Shown piece by piece: positions 17,797 through 26,485 of a DNA stretch of 64,000 bases. The stretch is from Brasilonema angustatum HA4187-MV1 (GTDB lineage Bacteria > Cyanobacteriota > Cyanobacteriia > Cyanobacteriales > Nostocaceae). Every line of letters starts with the position of its first letter. The stretch's first letter is position 1. The position numbers were made by a program, and so were the translations under genes. The DNA lies in contig JAHHGV010000033.1 in assembly GCA_019359695.1 (NCBI GenBank), forward strand, positions 1 through 64,000, written 5' to 3'. The notes beneath the pieces were generated by a model that worked only from the letters and a program-made list of their open reading frames with translations, had not been told where the DNA came from and did no database searches.

Positions 17797-18206
17797 CGCT
17801 CAAAGGTTTCCCTTCATTGAAGGACGTGATGCGTTCGGTGATATTGACGCAGTGCCGCTATTACCTCTGACACTGACTTACCAAAATTCTGTTGTACAAG
17901 TTGCAGGGTTGCTAGACACTGGAGCCAGCATCAATGTCTTGCCATACAGCATAGGTATTCAGCTAGGAGCCGTTTGGGAAGAGCTAAATACCTCCGTACA
18001 GCTGGCTGGAAATCTAGCACCCGTTGAACCAAGAGGATTAGTTTTGTCAGCCCAAATCAGCACTTTTGCGCCTGTGCGATTGGTGTTTGCATGGAGCCTC
18101 ACATGATGATGTGCCATTACTGTTGGGGCGTATGAATTTTTTCTTGGAATTTGATGTCTGCTTCTACCCTTCCCAAATGACATTTGAATTACGTCCAAAG
18201 CCGTAA
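17786..18206 (+). pseudogene. Frameshifted retropepsin-like aspartic protease
   Basis: The first frame (106 codons) contains LLDTGASINVLP, the catalytic Asp-Thr-Gly-Ala motif of retroviral-type aspartic proteases, and stops at 18104 after LVFAWSLT. The next frame continues without a break in sense: HDDVPLLLGRMNFFLEFDVC and FYPSQMTFELRP, to a stop at 18206. Removing one base near 18095-18104 would restore FAWSLHDDVPLLLGRMNFF. This is either a real inactivating frameshift, a sequencing error or, less likely, recoding. Retropepsins of this type act as homodimers. The start overlaps the upstream small gene. Confidence 0.75.
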
Positions 18207-18428
18207 GCTAGTAACGTGGGATAAAGCTCAATATCGTTCAGTGAAGACATTCTTTCGTTCCTATGCTCTGCATGGGAATGCCTTAAAGCGGGCTGCTGCC
18301 TCAAGTGATTCATCCCTTGCCAGAGGCAAAGAACAAGAAATCAGTGTAAATTTTCATAAAAATGCATAAGTCTGTGGGGTTGAGCACTAGTAAATAACAT
18401 AGCTCAAAAAACATGAAGTACCAAGGCT

Positions 18429-19856
18429 ATGCTTAACACTCCAATTGATACCAGCGGTGCATTTTTAGAAAATTCGTCTGGAGTTTTAACAACACCTAGA
18501 GCGGATTCATTCGATTCTAATAGTCTTCTCATGAATTTCCGCAACAACTCTAATTTAAAAGCACAATCTATTTCTCCTGACATATACAGTCTTTCTGACT
18601 ATCTAGACATCACAAATGATGACAGTTCCAGCCTATATGCCTACACAAATGATGATTCGCTGAATTTGATTGCAGGTGATTTTGACTACAATTCTAATTC
18701 CTTTCAGTTCGATTCTTCTCGACAAGTCATTGATGACATAACGGGTCAAGTTCTTGCTAATAATAACAGTGGATTTGGTATTGATACTCAAATTCCACTT
18801 TCTTTTCTGGCAAATAATGGCGATACAACGCAGGCAAACTATTTTGCAACTACAACAAAGACAGATGAGTTGAGTGGACAAACGCTCTTAACGTCACAGT
18901 CTTTAACTGCACAATCAAATACATTTAGTAAAGTGTATGGCTACGGACTTGTGAATGCAGCGGCAGCCGTAGCAGGAGCAATTGGAAAGTCACCTTTTGC
19001 TGATGTTTCTAATGTAGGTGGATACAATTGGGGACTGGATAGGATTCAGGCACCAGAAGTGTGGGCAAAAGGTTATACGGGTAAGAATGTTGTTGTGGCT
19101 GTAGTTGATAGTGGAGTGGACTATACGCATACAGATTTAGATAACAATATTTGGAGGAATCGAGGCGAAATTCCTGGTAATGGTATTGATGATGATCGCA
19201 ATGGATACGTTGATGATGTCATTGGATGGAATTTTGTAGGCAACAACAACAATCCGATGGATGATAACAGTCATGGAACTCATGTTGCTGGAATCATTGC
19301 TGCTGAAAACAATGGATTTGGGACAACAGGTGTTGCCTACCATTCTCAAATTATGCCAATCAAAGTACTAAATAATGAAGGCCAGGGTACTTCTAAGAGT
19401 ATTGCACAGGGAATTATCTATGCAGCTAATAATGGGGCAGATGTGATTAATCTCAGCTTGGGTGGAAGTTACTCACCTGAAGATGCACTGGCTATCCAGT
19501 ATGCAACGCAACGGGGTGCAATTGTTGTCATGGCCGCAGGGAATGATGGTACTGATAAACCCATATATCCAGCGGCATTAGCAACTGATTGGGGAATCGC
19601 AGTGGGTGCGATTGATCAATATAATTACGTACCTGATTTCTCAAATAAGGCAGGTTCCGACAATAAAATAGACTATGTGGTTGCTCCTGGTGTTGATATT
19701 TACTCGACAATTCCCAATAATAAGTATGGCCTTAAAGACGGCACTTCGATGGCGACACCTTATGTTTCAGGTGTCGCCGCATTGATGCTGAGTGCCAATC
19801 CGAATTTGACTCCTAATCAAGTGCGTCAAATTATTGCGCAATCCAGTTTAGCTTGA
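18429..19856 (+). CDS. S8 family subtilisin-like serine protease
   Basis: A 475-residue protein. The N-terminal 165 residues are rich in Ser, Asn and Asp and low in structure, with no classical signal peptide. Then comes KVYGYGLVNAAAAVAGAIG and the peptidase S8 domain: Asp227 (VVDSGVD), His282 (SHGTHVAG), oxyanion Asn372 (AAGNDG) and Ser440 (GTSMATPYVSG). All catalytic residues are present. Several Asp-rich turns (NGIDDDRNGYVDD) look like calcium sites. The leader may be a non-classical export or pro-region. Related enzymes are large extracellular or periplasmic calcium-dependent proteases. Confidence 0.93.
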   Translation: MLNTPIDTSGAFLENSSGVLTTPRADSFDSNSLLMNFRNNSNLKAQSISPDIYSLSDYLDITNDDSSSLYAYTNDDSLNLIAGDFDYNSNSFQFDSSRQVIDDITGQVLANNNSGFGIDTQIPLSFLANNGDTTQANYFATTTKTDELSGQTLLTSQSLTAQSNTFSKVYGYGLVNAAAAVAGAIGKSPFADVSNVGGYNWGLDRIQAPEVWAKGYTGKNVVVAVVDSGVDYTHTDLDNNIWRNRGEIPGNGIDDDRNGYVDDVIGWNFVGNNNNPMDDNSHGTHVAGIIAAENNGFGTTGVAYHSQIMPIKVLNNEGQGTSKSIAQGIIYAANNGADVINLSLGGSYSPEDALAIQYATQRGAIVVMAAGNDGTDKPIYPAALATDWGIAVGAIDQYNYVPDFSNKAGSDNKIDYVVAPGVDIYSTIPNNKYGLKDGTSMATPYVSGVAALMLSANPNLTPNQVRQIIAQSSLA

Positions 19857-19944
19857 TGAGATTTGGCAATTTTTTCATCTTTTGCCACTACTCCCTTCCT
19901 GTTGTGAAATGACCGAAAACCTTAGGGTGGACACTTTCCACGCT

Positions 19945-20016
19945 AGAGAATAGTACGGTACGTGTAGAGACGTTGCGTGCCACACGTGTAGAGACGTTGC
20001 ATGCAACGTCTCTACA
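19945..20016. repeat. GTAGAGACGTTGC repeats with a 30-bp perfect palindrome
   Basis: Direct half-sites GTAGAGACGTTGCGTGC (from about 19962) and GTAGAGACGTTGCATGC lead into a 30-base perfect palindrome at 19987-20016 (arm TGTAGAGACGTTGCA). This is a common cyanobacterial spacer repeat. Its position after the subtilase gene could let it act as a transcript end. Confidence 0.75.
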
Positions 20017-20130
20017 TTGCTAGAGAAATCGGTATTTCCCAGTGCCAAAGGAGTTTTTTGCATGAGTTGACTCAGCCAGAACTAGAGAGAAGTATGAGTA
20101 ACACGCCTGAAAAAATAGTGACTTTAAATT

Positions 20131-20169
20131 GAGGAGGTGAAAAAATTGAGAGTGACTGGCTTTGGATAA
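20131..20169 (+). promoter_or_regulatory. Consensus Shine-Dalgarno with eight-codon leader ORF
   Basis: GAGGAGGTG at 20131-20139 is a near-perfect anti-SD match. Six bases after it, TTG at 20146 opens a frame of seven sense codons (LRVTGFG), ending TAA at 20167-20169. It is not in frame with the sigma-like gene that starts at 20180. It may be a leader peptide or the trace of a shifted start. Confidence 0.4.
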
Positions 20170-20179
20170 GTAAAACACT

Positions 20180-21559
20180 GTGGTATCTGCATCAAAATAT
20201 TGGCAACTTGTCAAGTTAGATTCGACTGGCTCGCGTCGGGTGGAAACAATGATTGCTGCTAAGAGCTATTTCCAAAACCAATTTCCTGGATGGACGAATA
20301 ACGTCCCTGATACAACGATTGTGCGCCAACTTTGGCAGCAAATGCGGCAGAATGAAGAAATGGCTGAGAGTTGTTTACGCTGCTATATCTCGCACCAAAT
20401 CAATCAAGCTTGTCTGGGTTTGGCAGTTAAGTTTGGCAGTCGCCACGGTTTTACTTATCAAGATTTATTGCCTTTTGTTTTAGATGATCAGGGGTTGCTC
20501 TCATCAAACTCGCCTGAAAGTGTTCCCTATCGTTCTCTGGCGATGACCATTTTGCAAAGTTTCGACCCAGTAAAGGGAACGCTCAACACATGGGTAACAC
20601 GTTATGTTCGGCAACATCCAGAACTAAAGCGGTTTTTGTTACAGCATGGTGTTTATATAATCAGCGATTGGGCATTGCTGAACGATACAACCTCGAAGCG
20701 ATTACAGCAAATTCTGGCAGAGGTGTATCAGTTAACACAAATTGAAATTCAGCAAAATTGTGAACTTTTACAAAGCTTTCATGCAGTCTATCGTGAAGAC
20801 CGCCTGCAACAGCGCATTACTGGGACGAAACAACCCTGTCAGCCACCAACGCCTCAGCAGTTAATTCGTATCGCTGATGATCTCAAAGTTCGCAGTATTC
20901 GCAGACTCACGCCTGAAGCAGTCTTGCGACAGTTAAATGCGATCGCATCCAAAATCCGGCAATCTCGGATTTCGGCACAAGGAGGAATGGTCAATGGCGT
21001 TTCTTTCGATCAAACAGAGATTCAACCGTTTGTAGATCGGGCAGAGGTCGTTCAAGATGATCAAGAAATAGTTGAATTTCTTAAATATTATCAAAATCAA
21101 TTTATTCAATGTTTAGATCAGGCGATTTCTCAAGTGATTGGCGATTGGATTTCTCAGCTGCAACGCAAACGTTCATCGGTAAAGCAATTATTTATCAATG
21201 CCCTACATCTTTTCCATTGCCAAGGTCAATCTATGAGTCAAATCGCGCCGCAAATTGGATTAAAAAAACAATATGAAGTGACTCGTTTATTAAAACTTAA
21301 CGATTTACGTGCTGATATCCGTCAGCGATTGCTCGTGATGTTGCGATCGCGCATTGTTGATTACGCCAAGATGTATACTGAGTCCGAACGTTTACAAAGC
21401 TTAGATCAACAGGTAGAAGTGATTCTAGATGAACAAATTACGGGCATCATCCAACAAGCAGAATCCGAGGCAAAAAATCCGGTTCGCAATCAATCCCTAC
21501 CCAGTCTCTTGGCACGTCGCATTTGTCGTTATCTCGATTCAAGGATTCCTACATCATGA
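20180..21559 (+). CDS. Sigma-70-like RNA polymerase factor of the DUF1822/CHASE2 island
   Basis: A 459-residue protein with a GTG start (an ATG at 20249 is an alternative). The central segment ILQSFDPVKGTLNTWVTRYV resembles sigma region 2 of the divergent cyanobacterial factors found at the head of DUF1822-CHASE2 loci. The C-terminal part (LFINALHLFHCQGQSMSQIA ... LKKQYEVTRLLKLNDLR) reads as a region-4-like helix-turn-helix. Its stop overlaps the next start (ATGA at 21556), so it is translationally coupled to the DUF1822 gene. Whether it binds core polymerase is inference; the conserved position argues for a dedicated regulator of this operon. Confidence 0.65.
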   Translation: MVSASKYWQLVKLDSTGSRRVETMIAAKSYFQNQFPGWTNNVPDTTIVRQLWQQMRQNEEMAESCLRCYISHQINQACLGLAVKFGSRHGFTYQDLLPFVLDDQGLLSSNSPESVPYRSLAMTILQSFDPVKGTLNTWVTRYVRQHPELKRFLLQHGVYIISDWALLNDTTSKRLQQILAEVYQLTQIEIQQNCELLQSFHAVYREDRLQQRITGTKQPCQPPTPQQLIRIADDLKVRSIRRLTPEAVLRQLNAIASKIRQSRISAQGGMVNGVSFDQTEIQPFVDRAEVVQDDQEIVEFLKYYQNQFIQCLDQAISQVIGDWISQLQRKRSSVKQLFINALHLFHCQGQSMSQIAPQIGLKKQYEVTRLLKLNDLRADIRQRLLVMLRSRIVDYAKMYTESERLQSLDQQVEVILDEQITGIIQQAESEAKNPVRNQSLPSLLARRICRYLDSRIPTS

Positions 21560-22851
21560 TTGATCAACCTGCATCAATGCCAGATTTGACAGATTTACTC
21601 GATTGGCGATCGCTCAATGATTCGCAAACCGAGCTATCATCAGACCAATTACAAACAGCTGCGCGTCTGAGTCAATCAATTCATTTGCCAGATCAACGCT
21701 GGCAAGTTTATCTAGCTGCGTTGGCTGTGTTGGGATTTGAGCAATGGCTGAGCGATCGCGCCCCAGATTTGAGAATAAATAGCACAGATGCCTCAATTTG
21801 GCAACCAGCATATGCAAATTTGATAGCGGCGGTGTGTAACGTTCAAGTTGATTCCTTCAAACTCTGTATCGTAGCTTCTAGCAATCTGGATGAAAACCAA
21901 GTCAGCTTCCCAAGTGCAGTTTTTGACATCCCTGATTTTGCGGCTCATTTCTATGTACCAATCCAGGTGGAGGAAGAGGAACAACAGGTTGCAGTCTCTG
22001 GTTTTTTAAACTACGAACAGTACTGTCGATATCAAGCAGCCGCATCACTTCAACTTGAACAAGATTGGACGTATACACTACCTCTAACCTGGTTTAATTC
22101 TGATCCCAACGCGCTGCTGCTGAATCTGCGTTGCTTAGAACCAGATGCGATCGTTCTACCCACAACTTCATCTGCACAACAGGAGAGTGATACAGTACTG
22201 CGGCAAAAACTGACAACACTACAATCTCAACTTGTAACTAAGCCCGTTTGGGAATTGCTGACAGTCGAAGAAGGTAAGACATTGTTGCAAAAGCCTGAAC
22301 TCGTTAACTGGGTGTACGAAGTTTCCGCTCCCCCGCGTTCTCAACCCCTGATCAACGTTGGTTTGTGGTTACGCAACCAGCTTGATACGGTGGCTGAGGA
22401 ATTGGGATGGATGCTTATGCCATCGCTAACATTGTCTGGGCTGCGATCATTGGAAGAAGACTTTTATAAGATTCGCACAGCTTTGGAACAGCAAGGCGTT
22501 CATATTCCTGCAACAGCGCGAGGCGCTTACCGCGACTTGCGTTGGGAACAGGGAAGTTTGCGACTCTACGCGGTGACGTGGGTAGTATCGCAAGAATTAG
22601 ATTCTCCGGAATGGATGTTACTGATTGCTTTAAGTCCACAACAGCCGACGCAGCTATCAATGCACCTCAAGCTGGAAATTAAAGATGAAACACAGCTACT
22701 CTTTGAACAGTCTCAGGAGAACACAAATCAGGATATACTCTATGCTCAAGTTATTGGTAATTGGGGCGAACGATTTTGGGTGACGGTGAGCGCTGATCAT
22801 GCTGTTTTTGAAATTCCACCTTTTGGTTTTGAGTTGGAAATAACGCCTTGA
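21556..22851 (+). CDS. DUF1822 family protein
   Basis: A 431-residue soluble protein, started at the ATG overlapping the upstream stop (ATGA). The N-terminal block (QRWQVYLAALAVLGFEQWLSD) and the middle block (YEQYCRYQAAASLQLEQDWT) are characteristic of DUF1822. The C-terminal half contains VGLWLRNQLDTVAEELGWML and a beta-rich end. No enzyme motif is visible. The family is restricted to cyanobacteria and lies between the sigma-like factor and the CHAT-CHASE2 protein, which suggests a structural or regulatory link between them. Confidence 0.9.
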   Translation: MIDQPASMPDLTDLLDWRSLNDSQTELSSDQLQTAARLSQSIHLPDQRWQVYLAALAVLGFEQWLSDRAPDLRINSTDASIWQPAYANLIAAVCNVQVDSFKLCIVASSNLDENQVSFPSAVFDIPDFAAHFYVPIQVEEEEQQVAVSGFLNYEQYCRYQAAASLQLEQDWTYTLPLTWFNSDPNALLLNLRCLEPDAIVLPTTSSAQQESDTVLRQKLTTLQSQLVTKPVWELLTVEEGKTLLQKPELVNWVYEVSAPPRSQPLINVGLWLRNQLDTVAEELGWMLMPSLTLSGLRSLEEDFYKIRTALEQQGVHIPATARGAYRDLRWEQGSLRLYAVTWVVSQELDSPEWMLLIALSPQQPTQLSMHLKLEIKDETQLLFEQSQENTNQDILYAQVIGNWGERFWVTVSADHAVFEIPPFGFELEITP

Positions 22852-22881
22852 ATTGCTCAACTACTAACAACTAAGTTCTAT

Positions 22882-25302
22882 ATGAAATTTAATTCCCATT
22901 TTCTTCACCTGAAAGTTCAAAAAGTTGAGAAAATTTGCTTGTTTGCGTTGTCTTGGGGACAAGGACAAAATCTAAGTGTGCAAATCAATTATCCAACTGT
23001 GTTATCTTCGCTTTATGAGGAATGGCGGCGGGCATATCTCAACTTTTATCAGTCGGAACAAATGCGGGGACGCGCGATTAGTGGTGGAATTGCAACTATA
23101 AAAGTGGACTGGCACGCGGAACTTGTTAAAGCGGAAACAAAGTTTATGTTTGAGTTTCATCGCTGGTTACGCAGTGCCGAACTGTACGAAATTCGCGCAC
23201 AGATTGCCAAACTAAGTCAAGAATTTGTCAAGGCGAATCCACAAACAACTGAGACTGTGCAACTTTTTCTCACCTGTGCACCGCTTGAGTTAGATCGTTT
23301 TCCTTGGGAAGCTTGGGAATTTGGCACAGAGTTTGCAACCACAGGAACAATTCGGATTATTCGCGCTCCTTTAAATATTGCCACAGAAAGCGGAAGCCAG
23401 TACACAAGACCACAACGGCGACGTGCGCGTATTCTGGCGATTTTGGGTGATGATACTGGGTTAAATTTTGAAGCAGATCGGCAGGCAGTGCGATCGCTTT
23501 CCCGCATTGCAGATATCCAGTTTGTTGGTTGGCAACCAAAGCAAACACCACAGCAAGCCATCCAACAAATTACTAAGGCAATAACAGACCAGCAAGGGTG
23601 GGATATACTATTTTTTGCCGGACACAGCAACGAAACTCAGATGACAGGGGGCGAGTTGGGAATTGCTCCTGGTGTGTCAATTTCTATCAGCGAAATCAAA
23701 CCACAATTGATAGCTGCAAAAAAACTCGGTCTACAGGTTGCTATTTTCAACTCCTGTAGTGGACTGAGTCTTGCAGATGCGTTGATTGATATTGGTTTTA
23801 GTCAAGTTGTAGTGATGCGCGAACCGATCCACAATTGTGTGGCGCAGGAATTTTTGGTACGATTTCTGCAAGGGTTGGCGAAACACTTGGATGTGTACGA
23901 GTCGATGATGGCGGCGCGTCAATTTCTGCGGATGGAAAAGAGTCATACTTATCCCTCTGCTTCTTTGGTGCCTTCGTTGTTTTGCTATCCAGGCTCTGCC
24001 TTATTCCGTATAAACCGAGCAAAATTGCCAAAAAAATTATATGATTTATTACCAAAACCGATTGAGGCGATCGCACTATGCACCAGTATTGTCCTCAGTT
24101 GCATTCCCCCCGTTGCAGGGCAACTATTGAACGGGCGCACATTCGTTCAGTCAATTTACCGCGACGCAACCGTTCAAGTCCCGTCTGAGGAAGATCCCCC
24201 AGTTGCACTCGTGGAGATTGATACTGAATCGATTTATCATGGTCGCATTTCTCAACTCAATCCGATTAATCGCAGCTATTTAGCAAAGTTAATCGAACGC
24301 CTACAAAAATTAAATGCTTCCGTCGTTGGGTTAGATGTGGTGCTTGATACACCGCAAAAAGACCCCCCATCTGGAGATAAAGATTTAGCAAAAGCCATAC
24401 AGCAAGCAGTTGACCAAAATACGTGGTTAATAATTGCTGGAATTTTGGAATCGAATCGTGAGTTGAGCATCAGTAAAGCGACTGCTATTGCAAGTCAAAA
24501 TTGGACAGTGCAAGGATATATTGATGTGGTTGATCCCCACTTTGTTGAAATCCCGCTTCCAGATCAAGATTGTCGCCAAGCTTGCCCAATGGCTTATTTA
24601 ATGTCACTTGTGCACACATCTCGCTCCTCAATCCTTGACTTACCAAGGCTCGATACAAGTAAGATCAGCTTACGCACCCAATTGCTGAGTGCAATTGAGC
24701 AGATAGCTCCCAAAATCCGCGATTTACCTCCTCCTTTAAACTGGTATCCGCCCTTTGGTTTACAACCTATAGTCGATTTCTCCCTTCCCCCTGATCGCGT
24801 TTATCAGCGAATTCCCGCTTGGAAATTGCTTGAAGATCCCGACACTAACAAATCTCCACTACTTTCGCAGGTTGTGCTGATTGCGGTGGGAAGCGACGAA
24901 CGCTTGGGGATCGCACCTGGACAAGCGGATCGCTTTGATGCACCTATGGCGATGAGATATTGGACGCAACAATCTCGGCTGACAGGGGGTGAATCTTTGG
25001 CGTACATGACTCACCATTTTCTCCGGCGACACTTTGTGATTCCTATCCCTGATGTCTGGGTGATTGGCGTTGCAGTCATCCTTGGTAAAATCACCGTATT
25101 ACTCCTCAAACGCCAGCAGTTTTTAATGAGTCCAACCCGTCGCTTACAAATTAGAGCTGCTGCGATAGGAGCAACAGCAGTTTATGGTGTGGTTGGGTTA
25201 CAGCTTTATATTTGGGCTTCGGTTTTGCTCCCCTGGCTTTTACCATCGTTAGTGTTTTTGGCTTACGTTTTACCTGCTACAAGGAGAGAGAGAGATGTTT
25301 AA
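22882..25302 (+). CDS. CHAT-CHASE2 fusion membrane protein
   Basis: An 806-residue protein. Residues 1-385 carry a CHAT peptidase-like domain: FFAGHSN with His248 and FNSCSG with Cys292. A transmembrane helix follows near 395-415. Residues 420-700 form a CHASE2 extracytoplasmic sensor domain (VALVEIDTESI ... VVGLDVVLDTP ... RDLPPPLNWYPPFG). Two to four C-terminal helices (about 710-800) complete the anchor. CHASE2 normally feeds kinases or cyclases; here the cytoplasmic output is a His-Cys peptidase domain. Its stop overlaps the DUF928 start by eight bases. The inferred role is membrane sensing that triggers proteolysis. Confidence 0.9.
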   Translation: MKFNSHFLHLKVQKVEKICLFALSWGQGQNLSVQINYPTVLSSLYEEWRRAYLNFYQSEQMRGRAISGGIATIKVDWHAELVKAETKFMFEFHRWLRSAELYEIRAQIAKLSQEFVKANPQTTETVQLFLTCAPLELDRFPWEAWEFGTEFATTGTIRIIRAPLNIATESGSQYTRPQRRRARILAILGDDTGLNFEADRQAVRSLSRIADIQFVGWQPKQTPQQAIQQITKAITDQQGWDILFFAGHSNETQMTGGELGIAPGVSISISEIKPQLIAAKKLGLQVAIFNSCSGLSLADALIDIGFSQVVVMREPIHNCVAQEFLVRFLQGLAKHLDVYESMMAARQFLRMEKSHTYPSASLVPSLFCYPGSALFRINRAKLPKKLYDLLPKPIEAIALCTSIVLSCIPPVAGQLLNGRTFVQSIYRDATVQVPSEEDPPVALVEIDTESIYHGRISQLNPINRSYLAKLIERLQKLNASVVGLDVVLDTPQKDPPSGDKDLAKAIQQAVDQNTWLIIAGILESNRELSISKATAIASQNWTVQGYIDVVDPHFVEIPLPDQDCRQACPMAYLMSLVHTSRSSILDLPRLDTSKISLRTQLLSAIEQIAPKIRDLPPPLNWYPPFGLQPIVDFSLPPDRVYQRIPAWKLLEDPDTNKSPLLSQVVLIAVGSDERLGIAPGQADRFDAPMAMRYWTQQSRLTGGESLAYMTHHFLRRHFVIPIPDVWVIGVAVILGKITVLLLKRQQFLMSPTRRLQIRAAAIGATAVYGVVGLQLYIWASVLLPWLLPSLVFLAYVLPATRRERDV

Positions 25303-26281
25303 TATTCAACAGGACTTACGCACTCAAAACCCGAAACCTCCTCGGAACCTCACCCTGCCCTGTCGGGCATCCCTCTCCTTAGCAAGGAGAGGGAAAGATT
25401 TTAGCGCAGCTAAAAGCGAGGGTGAGGTAAAAAGCGAGATCTGTGTACACGATAGCCTTAAAAACGAGAGAATCTTAAAAGCCCCCTTAAAAAGGGGGTT
25501 GGGGGATCTCTTCAGCGTAAGTCCGATTCAATTTAATCTTCAACACCGCAAGTTTTTGTTTATCTATGCAATTATCCCCTTATTCGTCAGTACCACTGCG
25601 ATCAGCAACGCCCAGACTGCCCCAGCTGCGAAATCTCCTCAACCGGTTGTCCAGCAAGGATTTACAGCTAGGCTTAGCGCATTTTGGCAGCGGCGTCCCC
25701 GTCATCGTTTAGGCGCACGCAGTGGTATTTGCGCCATTTCACCTGGTTTGCTGGAAACATACGTTATTTGGCGCGATCGCCCGTTGTTTCTCTGGCAAGG
25801 TAGAGCTGCTCAGATTACCGTGCGCGATCGCGAAACTCAAACCGTATTGTGGACACAATCTCTCAACCCCACAGATAAAAAAATCGCCTACAACGGGAAA
25901 GAACCTCTGCAACCAGGTAAACTTTATCAATGGCAACTGTTAGGAGCTGAGTCCTCAAGTTCTGATCGTAAGCAATGGACAACATTTCAGATTATGCCTG
26001 CAGGCGATCGCGATAAAATTCAAGCAGATTTGCAAACCTTAGAGCAGAAACTACGAGCAACGAAAGCTTCCCAAGAAGATATTGCAGTGATAAAAGCAGA
26101 TTACTTTACCAACTACAAAATTAAACAGGAGAATGATACAAACGAAGCTCCCAAAGCTTGGTCAGATGCTGTGCAAACCCTCTACGATGTTGAGAATCCG
26201 TCTCCGTCTTTTGTTGAGCAACGGCAAACATATGTCGCAAATTTGTGTACTCAGCAAACGACGACAACACAAGCAAATTAA
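25295..26281 (+). CDS. DUF928 family exported protein with a repeat inserted in its 5' coding part
   Basis: As written, a 328-residue protein whose first six residues (MFNIQQ) overlap the previous gene. Residues 7-75 are encoded by a repeat element (25311-25524). The native sequence resumes with IQFNLQHRKFLFIYAIIPLF, a signal or anchor segment ending near NAQTAPAAK. The DUF928 domain follows: RHRLGARSGICAISPG, YVIWRDRPLFLWQG, LQPGKLYQWQLLG and a helical end rich in Gln/Glu. A signal peptide placed 75 residues inside the chain may not work. An in-frame TTG at about 25500 could restore a short leader. The domain is probably periplasmic or outer-surface. Confidence 0.8.
   Translation: MFNIQQDLRTQNPKPPRNLTLPCRASLSLARRGKDFSAAKSEGEVKSEICVHDSLKNERILKAPLKRGLGDLFSVSPIQFNLQHRKFLFIYAIIPLFVSTTAISNAQTAPAAKSPQPVVQQGFTARLSAFWQRRPRHRLGARSGICAISPGLLETYVIWRDRPLFLWQGRAAQITVRDRETQTVLWTQSLNPTDKKIAYNGKEPLQPGKLYQWQLLGAESSSSDRKQWTTFQIMPAGDRDKIQADLQTLEQKLRATKASQEDIAVIKADYFTNYKIKQENDTNEAPKAWSDAVQTLYDVENPSPSFVEQRQTYVANLCTQQTTTTQAN
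25311..25524 (+). repeat. AGGACTTACGCAC repeat element (nested, in-frame in DUF928 gene)
   Basis: Ends AGGACTTACGCACT and GCGTAAGTCC are inverted. The same outer parts, including CCCGAAACCTC and GGGGGTTGGGGGATCTCTT, occur in the element at 46671-46780. Inside it a second repeat (25348-25427, ends CCTCACCCT and GGGTGAGG) is nested. Total length divided by three keeps the reading frame open, with no stop. Confidence 0.85.
25348..25427. repeat. CCTCACCC/GGGTGAGG repeat nested inside another repeat
   Basis: It contains CCCTCTCCTT, GGAGAGGGAAAGATTTTAGC and AAAAGCGAGGGTGAGG. Near-identical sequence abuts the CHAT gene stop at 48236-48297, and relatives lie at 40443-40485 and 47831-48100. Confidence 0.8.
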
Positions 26282-26290
26282 CCGGAGTAC

Positions 26291-26485
26291 GCCTAGGACT
26301 TACAGTCCTAGGCTATAAGCTAAGTCCGTTAAATTGACTTCTTGCATCACTTTCAATTAGCCCATTTCGATCGCCTCGGAATCAATTCCGAGGCTCACAG
26401 CCCAAGTCTACTAAAGTAGACTGAAAAGCTCATGCAGTCATCTTTAGATGACTTTTCCTATGAGCCTGGGATTTAAATCCCAGGT
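26291..26485. repeat. Cluster of five perfect hairpins with conserved feet and variable stems
   Basis: Hairpins of the form GCC-N7-loop-N7'-GGC lie at 26291-26313 and 26373-26394, and a GCC...GGT variant lies at 26464-26485. Hairpins of the form AGTC-N4-AA/TT-N4'-GACT lie at 26405-26422 and 26436-26453. Each stem differs, but both arms change together. This spacer lies between the DUF928 and exoprotein genes. Confidence 0.85.

Noticed and set aside
18184-18369. 61-codon plus-strand frame after the retropepsin
   Set aside because: Starts with TTG inside the pseudogene tail in another frame and shows no recognisable protein pattern.
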